Numbered from the stretch's first letter, positions 1 to 6,254 are shown. The stretch: 9,924 nucleotides of DNA from Methanosarcinales archaeon (GCA_030665925.1 DAOUYX010000043.1:1-9924), one strand, 5' to 3'. Notes: generated by a model from the sequence alone, not told the origin. Made by a program: numbers and translations.

Positions 1-249
1 GGCATCTATGCCTACACTGCAGAAGGGTTTAAGATCTATATGGAATCCTTAAAAATTGACGGTTCGCCTGTTGGTGAATGGCGTAAAGACCACCCAGAAA
101 TCAAAGATTATAATTTTCTGATTATATCATTGGAATGTGGCTGCATTAAAAATTTCAAAGATCTGAAAGATGTTCCTTTCAAATCTGTCAAATGCAAGCA
201 CGAAAATTATTTCATCAAAATAGGCGATGATCCTGATGACAACGTATAA
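1..249 (+). CDS. C-terminal part of a small Cys-containing viral protein (5' end outside window)
   Basis: The frame is open from base 1 to the TAA at 247-249, so the start probably lies upstream; the first internal ATG is at 40 and would give 69 aa. The visible C-terminus carries a CGC pair, then about 25 residues later a CKH motif followed by NYFIKIG, and it ends in an acidic tail (DDPDDN). The Cys-x-Cys and Cys-x-His arrangement could bind a metal such as zinc, but this is a guess from spacing alone. The last 23 bases overlap the start of the next gene, which suggests translational coupling. The function is unknown. Its position before the capsid genes suits a small accessory protein of the virus head module. 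Confidence 0.6.
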   Translation, partial: GIYAYTAEGFKIYMESLKIDGSPVGEWRKDHPEIKDYNFLIISLECGCIKNFKDLKDVPFKSVKCKHENYFIKIGDDPDDNV

Positions 250-1831
250 TTTCCACATTGCCGTCAAGGATAAAGAAGGCAAATTGCATTATGCCGGGAA
301 GACATTTAACTGGAAGCCGCCAGAAGGGGTGACGCCAAAAGTAGGTGATATACTCCGTGTGTTTTTTGTTGATGTTAGCACTTATACCGATCCCGAAACG
401 AAAGAGAAATGGTTTCGCCTCTGGTCCCCACGTGCTGCAGGAATACGTACTGATCGTAAAGAACCCGATTCCGTTGATACACTTGTAAGAATGACAAAGC
501 AGACGACCGGACGTTTTGATGTTAAAAAAGCTCCGGATATGAAGCATCTTGAGCAGCTTGAATCGAAAGGCAAGCGATTCGTTATGCAGCATCATTTCCG
601 GGGCGCATCGGAGCATATCGATTTCAGGGTGCAAAATAATCACGTCTTAGACGGTTTCACGATTGCCGCACAACATGCGGATATTCTCAAAGATGTTCTT
701 GTGAAACATTGGAAACTGGAGAAGAGCAAAGATAAGTATTCTTTGTTTTGGGATGGAGAACTCGCCTATCAGCTTGACAAGAAGGAGAATATTACGAAAG
801 AGCCTTCGGCAACATTAAAGAAGAAAATATATGATTTCCATGTTTCTCTTCACGAAAATCCTAAGTATTGGAAAATAGATATGGAAACGGGAGAAGAGAA
901 GAAACGCAAAGGTGTTGTTGACGGTTCAAAAGAAGTAGAGAAAATCTTCTGTGTGAAGAAAGGGAAAGAACCTTTTGAGTGGCTTGATGTTGTCGGTGTT
1001 ACGAAACCACGTGAAATCGAACCTGAACCCGGAGGCACAAGATTTTATCCTGGCATCTTCGTCCCCATAGATTCAGGGATGTATTATCCAGGTGCATTGA
1101 AACCGTACTTCAAAGAGTATTTCTTAGTAGGCAAAAAGTGGAAAGGCCGCATCGTCTTCCGTTTAGTTGCAGGTTTGAAGGGTACGAAAGCAGTAGCCGA
1201 TTGGCTTTACTGGAAACCTATTGACCAATCTCCTTATGTTCTTTCTTCACGTGCAATCAAAGATAATTGGCTTCCTGATGAAGGGAGCGCAATGCCACCA
1301 GAATGGGAATCAAAATTACCGGAAGAATTGCGCTTCTGGAAAGCGGAAGATAAAAAGAAGAAAAGCGAGCTGCGTAAATTGGCTAGAGAATATCTAAAGA
1401 AGAAAAAGCGGTTGAACAAAGAAAATGAGGGGTCTTTTATCTTCACAAACAGAAATTGGAAAGGCCAATACGTGGTGCGGGGTCTTCCGTTTGAAGATTT
1501 TCATCTCAAAATCAACTCCAAGAAATTTCACCTGGATAAAGATCCTTCTTCTAAAATGCCCGAAGTCGGCATCTCTGCCCTATCTTTTGAAGGCAAAGAA
1601 GGATACTTCAAACCGGGGGAGAAAAAGCCGAAAACCGAAGTTAATCCCAATCGTAAAATACCTGCGTTCATTGAAGTCGTAGATGAAGGCAAAGTAGAGA
1701 TAATTGCAGATGAGCCACTTTATCTTCACGTTCGATTCAAAGGTCAGTCCTTAAATGGCTTATACCATCTCAAAAGAACTTCACGTCAATCGGAGTTCTG
1801 GACATTGAAAAAGGGGATGCAATCGTTCTGA
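227..1831 (+). CDS. LigD 3'-phosphoesterase-like protein in viral head module, two PE-like halves
   Basis: This 534-aa protein resembles the phosphoesterase (PE) domain of bacterial and archaeal DNA ligase D, a manganese enzyme that trims 3' ends during DNA break repair. Residues 118-134 hold the signature: FVMQHH, an RGAS turn, then H130-x-D132-F-R134, matching the His...His-x-Asp-Phe-Arg metal site with one extra residue in the first loop. FHVSLHENP (204-212) may supply the later histidine. Residues 270-340 (YPGIFVPIDSG, then a G-x-x-WKG-x-x-VFR strand and PYVLS) match the second half of a PE fold. Residues 402-530 look like a second copy (WKGQYVVRG, later GQSLNGLYHLKR and FWTLKK) without the histidine pair. 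Between the copies lies a Lys-rich charged helix (373-400). The start may be ATG 227 or ATG 236 (MTTYNF), both overlapping the previous gene. Enzymatic activity and role are unproven; a DNA-end or packaging role is speculation. Confidence 0.65.
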   Translation: MILMTTYNFHIAVKDKEGKLHYAGKTFNWKPPEGVTPKVGDILRVFFVDVSTYTDPETKEKWFRLWSPRAAGIRTDRKEPDSVDTLVRMTKQTTGRFDVKKAPDMKHLEQLESKGKRFVMQHHFRGASEHIDFRVQNNHVLDGFTIAAQHADILKDVLVKHWKLEKSKDKYSLFWDGELAYQLDKKENITKEPSATLKKKIYDFHVSLHENPKYWKIDMETGEEKKRKGVVDGSKEVEKIFCVKKGKEPFEWLDVVGVTKPREIEPEPGGTRFYPGIFVPIDSGMYYPGALKPYFKEYFLVGKKWKGRIVFRLVAGLKGTKAVADWLYWKPIDQSPYVLSSRAIKDNWLPDEGSAMPPEWESKLPEELRFWKAEDKKKKSELRKLAREYLKKKKRLNKENEGSFIFTNRNWKGQYVVRGLPFEDFHLKINSKKFHLDKDPSSKMPEVGISALSFEGKEGYFKPGEKKPKTEVNPNRKIPAFIEVVDEGKVEIIADEPLYLHVRFKGQSLNGLYHLKRTSRQSEFWTLKKGMQSF

Positions 1832-1983
1832 TGCCAACGAGTACAGAAGAAAAATGGGAACTGCACTTCCTGCAGGTTTATCTCGAATCGGCAGCCGCTG
1901 GAATCAATGTGCATTCCACTCTTTTCTATGCTCATGTTTCTGTTTCCAGTTCCATTCCACAATTAATACTAACAAAAAAATGA
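1831..1983 (+). CDS. Small hypothetical protein (50 aa)
   Basis: An ATG overlaps the preceding stop in a TGATG junction (1829-1833), and its TGA overlaps the next ATG in an ATGA junction. These couplings on both sides are the main support for a real gene. The product begins MPTSTEEKWELHFLQVY, has a mixed amphipathic first half and a Ser/Val-rich second half (YAHVSVSSS), and ends LTKK. No motif, signal peptide or clear membrane segment is visible, and I do not recognise it. An alternative is that this interval only links the neighbours, but a stop-free frame that joins both at their exact boundaries argues for a coding role. Confidence 0.5.
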   Translation: MPTSTEEKWELHFLQVYLESAAAGINVHSTLFYAHVSVSSSIPQLILTKK

Positions 1984-2132
1984 CGTCTGGTATCCCTTTG
2001 AGTGAAGAGGAAAAAGAAATAATACGCGCTGAGATCAGCACAAAGACAAAGAGGCAATTAGCCAATGAGTTAAACAGGCATCGCAAAACTATTGGTGATT
2101 TTGTGAATGCAGAAGGACTTGAAGAGGATTAG
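1980..2132 (+). CDS. Small helix-turn-helix protein (50 aa)
   Basis: The chosen start is ATG 1980, which overlaps the previous stop in an ATGA junction. The frame stays open upstream to an ATG at 1854, but that stretch has non-native composition and is the shadow of the preceding gene. The product has a short acidic first helix (LSEEEKEIIRAEIS, residues 8-20), then TKRQLANELNRHRKTIGDF (23-41). This fits a helix-turn-helix of the kind found in Hin-type recombinases and small regulators: an Ala in the first helix, a turn at LNRH, and a basic recognition helix with the K-T-I pattern. It is essentially a naked HTH with no other domain. It may bind DNA as a regulator of late genes or as a packaging accessory; the sequence does not decide. 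Confidence 0.6.
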   Translation: MTSGIPLSEEEKEIIRAEISTKTKRQLANELNRHRKTIGDFVNAEGLEED

Positions 2133-2137
2133 TTTTT
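2133..2137 (+). terminator. Possible oligo-T terminator
   Basis: A run of five T bases directly follows the TAG of the HTH gene, with no convincing hairpin. Archaeal RNA polymerases can stop at T-rich stretches. A new candidate promoter begins about 20 bases downstream, which fits an operon boundary. The run is short, so the call is weak. Confidence 0.25.
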
Positions 2138-2153
2138 CGCCCATTTCTTCACA

Positions 2154-2163
2154 AAAATATAAA
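2154..2163 (+). promoter_or_regulatory. Candidate archaeal TATA box for the 2190 gene
   Basis: AAAATATAAA is centred about 31 bases before the ATG at 2190, which has no Shine-Dalgarno sequence. With the usual distance from TATA box to start of transcription (about 25-27 bases), transcription would begin a few bases before the ATG, giving a very short or no leader. This is inferred from spacing and composition only, in an AT-rich gap where chance matches are common. Confidence 0.4.
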
Positions 2164-2189
2164 CTATCGATTTCATTTAATCTCTTATT

Positions 2190-2309
2190 ATGAGGGCTGT
2201 AAGCGAAAGTCATGAAATCGCACAGTGGAAAATCAATACCATTCTCATATTTTATTCTTTGTTCTTTCTTCTGATTCTAGTCCTGGTTTTTATCTCCGCT
2301 AGTTATTAG
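2190..2309 (+). CDS. Single-span small membrane protein (39 aa)
   Basis: This short frame fills about half of the gap between the HTH gene and the protease-scaffold gene. The product starts MRAVSESHEIAQWKIN, a polar segment, and continues with one strongly hydrophobic stretch at residues 17-36 rich in Leu, Ile, Phe and Val, ending ISASY. It would cross the membrane once with almost no C-terminal tail. No SD precedes it, but a TATA-like box lies about 31 bases upstream and a pyrimidine-rich T stretch follows the stop, so it could be a separate one-gene transcript. Small membrane peptides of this kind may act as holin-like or envelope-interacting factors, but the function here is unknown. T-rich DNA yields hydrophobic translations by chance, so the gene call is tentative. 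Confidence 0.4.
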   Translation: MRAVSESHEIAQWKINTILIFYSLFFLLILVLVFISASY

Positions 2310-2319
2310 TTTTCCTTCT
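2310..2319 (+). terminator. Possible pyrimidine-rich terminator after the membrane peptide gene
   Basis: TTTTCCTTCT follows the TAG of the 39-aa gene. Archaeal termination often uses T-rich tracts without hairpins. It sits directly before the candidate promoter of the capsid genes. The evidence is base composition only. Confidence 0.2.
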
Positions 2320-2335
2320 AATTGGATAGATAAAT

Positions 2336-2343
2336 CTTAAATT
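2336..2343 (+). promoter_or_regulatory. Candidate TATA box for the capsid operon
   Basis: CTTAAATT is centred about 34 bases before the ATG at 2374. Transcription would start roughly 8 bases before the ATG. The gene has no SD; the bases just before its ATG are T-rich. A weaker alternative box lies around 2345-2352. This would drive the protease-scaffold, capsid and downstream genes, which are joined by short gaps and good SD sites. Confidence 0.35.
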
Positions 2344-2373
2344 GTCTTATGCTCTATTTTACTACTTTTTCAT

Positions 2374-3621
2374 ATGGAAAGCGAAATCTCACTTCAGGAT
2401 TTGTATCAGCACCCAGTAGTCGCAGAGATTATAAGCGAAAATAAACAACTACGTGCTACACTTTCTGAGAAGCCGGAAATAAAAAATCTGAACGATATTC
2501 CTTTACCTTATACAGTCAAACGGCATGTGCTCATCAATGAAGGTGTTCATAATGGCGTTTTCTATTCAGCGCAAATTCTACGTATGGCTCTAAATCAACA
2601 TGAAGGGCTTTCACTTTTCTTGGATCATCATTCAAACGATCAAGGTGGTACTGCACTCACCTGGTGTGGGTCAATCGTGAATCCATCCTGGTCAGAAGCG
2701 GATAAAGCAATCATTGGAGATCTTGACGTTGTTGATCCAAAGACGGCTATCGCATTAGCTTACGGTGCTAAATTCGGCATCTCCGCTACTGTTGATGTTG
2801 ACCCAATAGAGCGGGAAAACAATTCGAAAGCTGCTAATGATCCTGTATTTAAGTCCTACTCAATCGTTTTAGATCCCGCTGTTCGGGAGACGATGCTAAA
2901 TGAGAATGACACTTCTGAAAATAAAGAAAACGAAGGTGAAGAAAAAGATATGAGCGATGAATTGGACATGAAGTCCGATCTGAAGCCCGCAATAGCTAAA
3001 GTAGATGACGCTATCAGACGCGCATCTGCTATGAAAGACACTTCGCTCCTGACAACCTTGCAGCAAACCAAAGCCATCCTCGCCAAACTCGCCGGTACGG
3101 AATATCCATACCCAAAGCCTGGCGCCATGGAAGAATTGGAAGGTAAGTTTACTGCGTTGGAGCAGTTGATTACAGCGAAACTAACACCGTCTGAACCCTC
3201 AAGCGTTACCCCTATCCCTGAAAAGAACGCGGAGCTTGAGGCTGTATCGAAAGAGAACGAGACCTTGAAGGCACAGTTGGAAGCAATCGAGCATGAAAAG
3301 CTCGCTGCACGTGCTAGCGGCATCTTGAATAAGGAACTCGAAGTTGGTCTGCTTGTTGCTAAAGATTCTGACGCACGCAAGACTGAGCTTGAAGCTATGA
3401 AGGCACCCGAGCTTGACGCGGTCGAATCGAACCTGGATAAAACAATGCACATTCTGCAAGAGACACCAGAAAAAGATGATTCCAAGCCAGGGGCAACACC
3501 TAAGCGAGAGGAATTGAGCAAGGATAAAGCAGCGGAAATCGAACATGATTCAAATCAGAAAATGCTAGATATAATGCTCAAGGAGCAAGATAAGGACCAT
3601 ATAACCCTAGGAGGGTACTGA
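2374..3621 (+). CDS. Prohead maturation protease fused to capsid scaffold
   Basis: This 415-aa protein combines the two functions needed to build and mature an HK97-type capsid. Residues 44-175 look like a serine protease of the viral prohead/XkdF kind. A strand-rich start (YTVKRHVLINEGVHNG) is followed by LFLDHH (81-86) with the candidate catalytic His, a GDLDVVDP strand, and FGIS (134-137) with the candidate catalytic Ser in the G-x-S position, ending in SYSIVLDPAVRETML. After an acidic, Asn/Glu-rich linker (176-200), residues 200-415 are helical and charged, with a likely coiled coil at about 279-306 (ELEAVSKENETLKAQLEA) as in scaffolds. It stands directly before the capsid gene, whose SD lies in this gene's last codons. 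The scaffold would fill the procapsid and be digested by the protease. Catalytic residue assignment is by motif only. Confidence 0.75.
   Translation: MESEISLQDLYQHPVVAEIISENKQLRATLSEKPEIKNLNDIPLPYTVKRHVLINEGVHNGVFYSAQILRMALNQHEGLSLFLDHHSNDQGGTALTWCGSIVNPSWSEADKAIIGDLDVVDPKTAIALAYGAKFGISATVDVDPIERENNSKAANDPVFKSYSIVLDPAVRETMLNENDTSENKENEGEEKDMSDELDMKSDLKPAIAKVDDAIRRASAMKDTSLLTTLQQTKAILAKLAGTEYPYPKPGAMEELEGKFTALEQLITAKLTPSEPSSVTPIPEKNAELEAVSKENETLKAQLEAIEHEKLAARASGILNKELEVGLLVAKDSDARKTELEAMKAPELDAVESNLDKTMHILQETPEKDDSKPGATPKREELSKDKAAEIEHDSNQKMLDIMLKEQDKDHITLGGY
2934..2952 (+). promoter_or_regulatory. Possible internal translation start for a scaffold-only product
   Basis: An AGGTGA-like SD (2934-2939) lies 10 bases before the in-frame ATG at 2950 (Met193), at the junction of the protease domain and the acidic linker. 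Starting here would give a 223-aa scaffold without the protease. Lambda C/Nu3 and herpesvirus UL26/UL26.5 make nested scaffolds in this way. Acidic Glu/Gly codons can mimic an SD by chance, so this is only a candidate. Confidence 0.3.
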
Positions 3622-3627
3622 AGGAAC

Positions 3628-4608
3628 ATGAGAACATTACAGCAATTAGCTGCGGCTACTGGTGTAACGCCACAGAGTGGTAGTGCTAGTCCATGGGATG
3701 TAGCTCGAGGCTCGTTCCTATCACCGGACGTGATGCGGTTCGCAGAAGAGCAGAGATTCTATCGTCAAGCAGTAGATGAACGTAACGAGCTAATCGGAAC
3801 TAAAGACAAATCGCTTGACATTCCGCTCTCAACGGGACATGAAACAATCACAAGCAGAACCGCTGGTGATTTCGGTCAGGAAAGAACTTACACCGAGATG
3901 AGTAAGCTGGATACAAAAACAGTGACTCCTGCTTACAAGCTCGGAGGCGTTGCTATCGATAAGGAACTACTGGGTACGACTCGTCTTGACTTGATAAAAG
4001 AGGCGAAATTCATACTGGTGGAAGACATCGAGGAGCAAATAGAAAATAATATTGCAGATGCGTATGATGCGGGGGTAACATCAAATGTAGTTTATGGCGG
4101 AGATGCAACTACACCGGCAACTCTGGCAACTGGCGATAAAATCACGGTTGATTTAGTCGCGGACGCTATCGATAAGCTAGGTACAAAATGGAAAGCAGCA
4201 ATGTTGTTTATTAGCAGTGCGCAAAGAAAAGTATTCCACAAGTCTAGCCAGTTCACGAATGCTGCTGAGTATGGAACTAACGAAGTTGTGTTGAATGGGG
4301 AGATCGGCAAGTATCTCGGTGTGAAGATTATCGAAACAGACCTGACGAAGGCCTATACGGCTGGTGATCAGGATGATGGTGTTGACAGCACTCCCGGATT
4401 ATGGGGACCGACTGGAACTTCATGTCTGTTGGTAGGTACGACACGATCAGGTAGAAAGCCCGCAGCCTTGGTATGGAAAGAGAAGCCCAGCGTGGATTAT
4501 GAATATCTGAAGCGAAAAGCAACCCATTACCTGTTATCAGATGTAGCATACGATACCGGTATAATCCATGAGAAAGCGTGTTGCTTGATTAAGGTGTCAG
4601 ATGCATAG
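3628..4608 (+). CDS. HK97-fold major capsid protein
   Basis: This 326-aa protein has the length and layout of HK97-type capsid proteins. A helical N-arm with a Ser/Gly/Pro-rich turn (1-50) leads to a beta segment at 60-110 that fits the E-loop (LDIPLSTGHETITS, then QERTYTEMSKLDTKTVTPAYKLGGVAID). The long spine helix follows at about 115-148 (LDLIKEAKFILVEDIEEQIE). The P/A-domain hallmark is at 190-238: AAMLFISSAQRKVF, then GEIGKYLGVKIIETDL. The C-terminus has a strand run ending YDTGIIHEKACCLIKV. There is no long N-terminal delta domain, which agrees with the separate scaffold encoded just upstream. Two SD-like sites precede ATG 3628: AGGAGGG inside the previous gene and AAGGA just before the start. 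High expression would be expected. The protein forms the icosahedral shell. Confidence 0.88.
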   Translation: MRTLQQLAAATGVTPQSGSASPWDVARGSFLSPDVMRFAEEQRFYRQAVDERNELIGTKDKSLDIPLSTGHETITSRTAGDFGQERTYTEMSKLDTKTVTPAYKLGGVAIDKELLGTTRLDLIKEAKFILVEDIEEQIENNIADAYDAGVTSNVVYGGDATTPATLATGDKITVDLVADAIDKLGTKWKAAMLFISSAQRKVFHKSSQFTNAAEYGTNEVVLNGEIGKYLGVKIIETDLTKAYTAGDQDDGVDSTPGLWGPTGTSCLLVGTTRSGRKPAALVWKEKPSVDYEYLKRKATHYLLSDVAYDTGIIHEKACCLIKVSDA

Positions 4609-4624
4609 GTGGTGACGAGAAAAA

Positions 4625-5254
4625 ATGGGAATGTATGGCTGGCATGACAATTCCTTAAATGCAAAAGAGGTTACTATCGGGATTAGCGCAGCGAAAGTCG
4701 CGCTTTCTGCTCCCGCCTCCAGGTTATTCTCTGCTTATTCCACAAGTGCATTGACCTCGGGCGCAGTCGTTTCAGCGACAATCAGTCAAACCATGACTGT
4801 GGCATCTTCGTCAAATCAGATTGAAGTGGCACAGTTCATACTAACATCAAACGTAAAAACGGGGACATGGGCAAATGCAATACTAGGCAAAATCGATTAT
4901 TCCGAGAGTGGATTAGCACACGGCATCGCAGGCGCAATCTGCGCAGAGATAGATCTACCTTCAGCCACTGCAGTTGTACGTGGTACGTATTGCACCTGGG
5001 AAACAGAGATAAACTGCCCTACGGGTTGTAACATGGGTGGGAACCCAATCTATGTCAACAGGATTGCTGTTTGGGGTGGTGCGGAGACACAATTTGACGC
5101 GGTCGGATATTTATTTGAAATAACCGGCGTCTCCTCTGGGGCTTCCAGCTTCTGGTATGACAACCAAAAAGCAGCACCGGCAGTCGAAGAATTTATAAGG
5201 GTCAAGACGCCTTCGGGAGTTAGATATCTTGCGCTGTACAATGCAAATGCATAA
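4625..5254 (+). CDS. Putative head-surface or decoration structural protein (209 aa)
   Basis: The gene starts 16 bases after the capsid gene with an SD of GGTGGTGA type (4608-4615) nine bases from the ATG. The N-terminal part (20-65) is Ala/Ser/Thr-rich and beta-prone. The middle contains TGTWANAILGKIDY and AGAICAEIDLP (about 79-112), then three Cys at 123, 131 and 135, and an aromatic strand VNRIAVWGG. The C-terminus FWYDN...EEFIRVKTPSGVRYLALYNA (176-208) resembles the last strands of many viral head or fibre proteins that end in a G-x-x-YL-x-LY motif. From memory, similar proteins with G-x-WANA-x-x-GKIDY and EI-x-P motifs occur next to capsid genes in other viruses; I could not check this. 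Its place right after the capsid protein supports a decoration role. No transmembrane segment or enzyme motif is seen. Confidence 0.55.
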   Translation: MGMYGWHDNSLNAKEVTIGISAAKVALSAPASRLFSAYSTSALTSGAVVSATISQTMTVASSSNQIEVAQFILTSNVKTGTWANAILGKIDYSESGLAHGIAGAICAEIDLPSATAVVRGTYCTWETEINCPTGCNMGGNPIYVNRIAVWGGAETQFDAVGYLFEITGVSSGASSFWYDNQKAAPAVEEFIRVKTPSGVRYLALYNANA

Positions 5255-5263
5255 GGAGAGAAA

Positions 5264-5383
5264 ATGAAGATCACACGTGAAGTCGCAACAATCGCCCAGA
5301 TAAAAGAGATAGAAGTGGCAAGTGCAGTGAAGCCAGAGCCATCAAAGGAGAAACAAATAAAAGCAAAGAAACCAAATTGGTAA
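5264..5383 (+). CDS. Small basic hypothetical protein (39 aa)
   Basis: A strong SD (AAGGAGAG, 5252-5259) overlaps the stop of the preceding gene and lies at good distance from ATG 5264; this is the main evidence. The product is MKITREVATI followed by a short helix and a Lys/Pro-rich tail (KPEPSKEKQIKAKKPNW). It has no Cys and no hydrophobic core long enough for a fold, and may be disordered. It stands one base from the next start. Short tails of this sort occur in viral accessory proteins, but no function can be assigned. Confidence 0.55.
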   Translation: MKITREVATIAQIKEIEVASAVKPEPSKEKQIKAKKPNW

Positions 5384-5384
5384 T

Positions 5385-5771
5385 ATGCGAAAAATAGTAC
5401 TGCAAAACTATATGGTGATGTCGCCCATGCCAGATGGTAGCTTCGCTTCGAAACCATACAACGTCAAAGAGAGCATGGTCAGTTGCCTCTTGCACCCTTC
5501 CCTGAAGCTAACGGGGCGGGAACTTCTTTTACGCAACAAACTAGCCACGTGGATAGAAGAAGCGGAAATCATAGAAGGAAAAGGGCACATACTCGTGGAG
5601 GAAGAGGATTACCGCAAGCTCAAGCAAGCATTTGAAACGATACAAGGGTTCACAAAAAGCGATATGGAACTGGTGAGAAGGGTTCTGGAAGCGGAAGAGA
5701 TAGAAGTAGCGGAGAAAGATGTGGTGAAGAAAGACGAGAAGAAAGCGGTAAAAGGGAGACGGGAGAAATAA
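5385..5771 (+). CDS. Conserved-looking viral hypothetical protein (128 aa)
   Basis: The product starts MRKIVLQNYMVMSPMPDG, followed by a segment KPYNVKESMVSCLLHPSLKL, then a helix (LTGRELLLRNKLATWIEEA), a strand with HILVEEEDYRKLKQAFETI, and DMELVRRVLEAEEIEV. Residues 110-128 are almost all Lys, Glu, Asp and Arg. The pattern of an acidic V-x-L-E-D/E-x-x-Y motif followed by a helix is familiar from small proteins between capsid and tail genes of siphoviruses, possibly assembly chaperones or connector accessories, but I cannot name a family. The SD is weak (TTGGTAAT); the start follows the preceding stop by one base, so reinitiation is likely. The highly charged tail suggests contact with nucleic acid or a loosely folded partner-binding region. 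Confidence 0.7.
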   Translation: MRKIVLQNYMVMSPMPDGSFASKPYNVKESMVSCLLHPSLKLTGRELLLRNKLATWIEEAEIIEGKGHILVEEEDYRKLKQAFETIQGFTKSDMELVRRVLEAEEIEVAEKDVVKKDEKKAVKGRREK

Positions 5772-5777
5772 TTAATC

Positions 5778-5894
5778 ATGACAATTTGGGTAAGAATCAG
5801 AAAGGGAAAGTTGGTATGGTCATTTGATAATATTGGAATCGTTCTGAGATGCCATTTGTGGAAAGCAAAGCGGAGAGAGGAGACCAATCAGTGA
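5778..5894 (+). CDS. Small basic hypothetical protein (38 aa)
   Basis: This frame starts six bases after the 128-aa gene, with a weak purine stretch (GGGAGAAATAA) ahead of it, and its TGA overlaps the next ATG in a TGATG junction. The product MTIWVRIRKGKLVWSFDNIG... is strongly basic, ends KAKRREETNQ, and contains one Cys. Support is limited to its fit between the flanking genes; codon use is unremarkable. It may be a coupling leader for the YvrJ-like gene rather than a functional protein. Confidence 0.35.
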   Translation: MTIWVRIRKGKLVWSFDNIGIVLRCHLWKAKRREETNQ

Positions 5895-6088
5895 TGTATG
5901 ACTTCCCTGCTCTCATCAGTACCCTCGGCTTTCCCATTGCAGTTGTTTGTTTCCTGCTCTGGGAACGTCATAAATCGATGCTTCATTTTGAGAAAGCGAT
6001 AAAAGTGGATCTCGTTGATGCTATCAACTCACTGAAAGTTGAAATTGTGAAACTTAATGAGAGATGCAAAGGAGGTAAAATCGGGTAA
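5894..6088 (+). CDS. YvrJ-like small membrane protein (64 aa)
   Basis: ATG 5894 is preferred over the upstream in-frame ATG 5849. It has a GGAGAGAGG-type SD about 10 bases away, overlaps the previous stop, and gives the natural N-terminus MYDFPALISTLGFPIAVV. Residues 5-24 form one membrane span with the GFPIAV motif typical of the YvrJ family. WERHKSM follows as the basic boundary, then a heptad-like amphipathic helix (30-56, FEKAIKVDLVDAINSLKVE) that could form a coiled coil. YvrJ-like proteins are about 45-65 aa, occur widely in prophages and have no settled function; a holin-like or membrane-anchoring role is often suggested by size only. An SD for the next gene (GGAGGT) is embedded in its last codons. 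Confidence 0.6.
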   Translation: MYDFPALISTLGFPIAVVCFLLWERHKSMLHFEKAIKVDLVDAINSLKVEIVKLNERCKGGKIG

Positions 6089-6249
6089 TGTCTCTTATCG
6101 TTGACGCAGCGGGCGATCCGTATATCCATGCGCATGGTACAACAGCGGAAGTTCTGGCTCATCTCAAAGCTCAAAACGTACCTGGTTCACAAGTCATTGC
6201 CATCTGGGATGCTACCGCTGGCCCTACAAATTGTGTTTATAGAAGATAG
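6088..6249 (+). CDS. Small hypothetical protein (53 aa)
   Basis: ATG 6088 overlaps the preceding TAA (TAATG) and has a GGAGGT SD at 6071-6076, 11 bases away. The product is MSLIVDAAGDPYIHAHGTTAEV, a helix to about residue 30, and then QVIAIWDATAGPTNCVYRR. The strand-helix-strand arrangement with a GDPY turn looks like a compact domain, and native-looking codon use supports expression. I do not recognise it. It ends the run of five small genes; a T run and a new candidate promoter follow directly, so it is probably the last gene of its transcript. Confidence 0.5.
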   Translation: MSLIVDAAGDPYIHAHGTTAEVLAHLKAQNVPGSQVIAIWDATAGPTNCVYRR

Positions 6250-6254
6250 CTACG

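Noticed and set aside
215..643. Reverse-strand open frame of 142 aa at the 5' end of the PE-like gene
   Set aside because: The + strand frame carries the PE signature across the same bases. The reverse product has random-looking Cys/His/Phe content and no start context.
1854..1979. N-terminal extension of the HTH gene to ATG 1854
   Set aside because: The extension is rich in Cys and Phe (FHSFLCSCFCFQF) and lies wholly inside the 1831-1983 gene. ATG 1980 with an ATGA overlap gives a clean HTH protein.
2856..3521. Long reverse-strand open frame (221 aa) opposite the scaffold gene
   Set aside because: Its translation is Ser/Ala/Phe-rich with no motif, as expected from the complement of Glu/Ala/Lys-rich helical codons. 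The + strand frame has a clear protease-scaffold logic.
5849..5893. Earlier start for the YvrJ-like gene at ATG 5849
   Set aside because: No SD precedes it. The later ATG 5894 has a good SD, a TGATG coupling and the expected family N-terminus.
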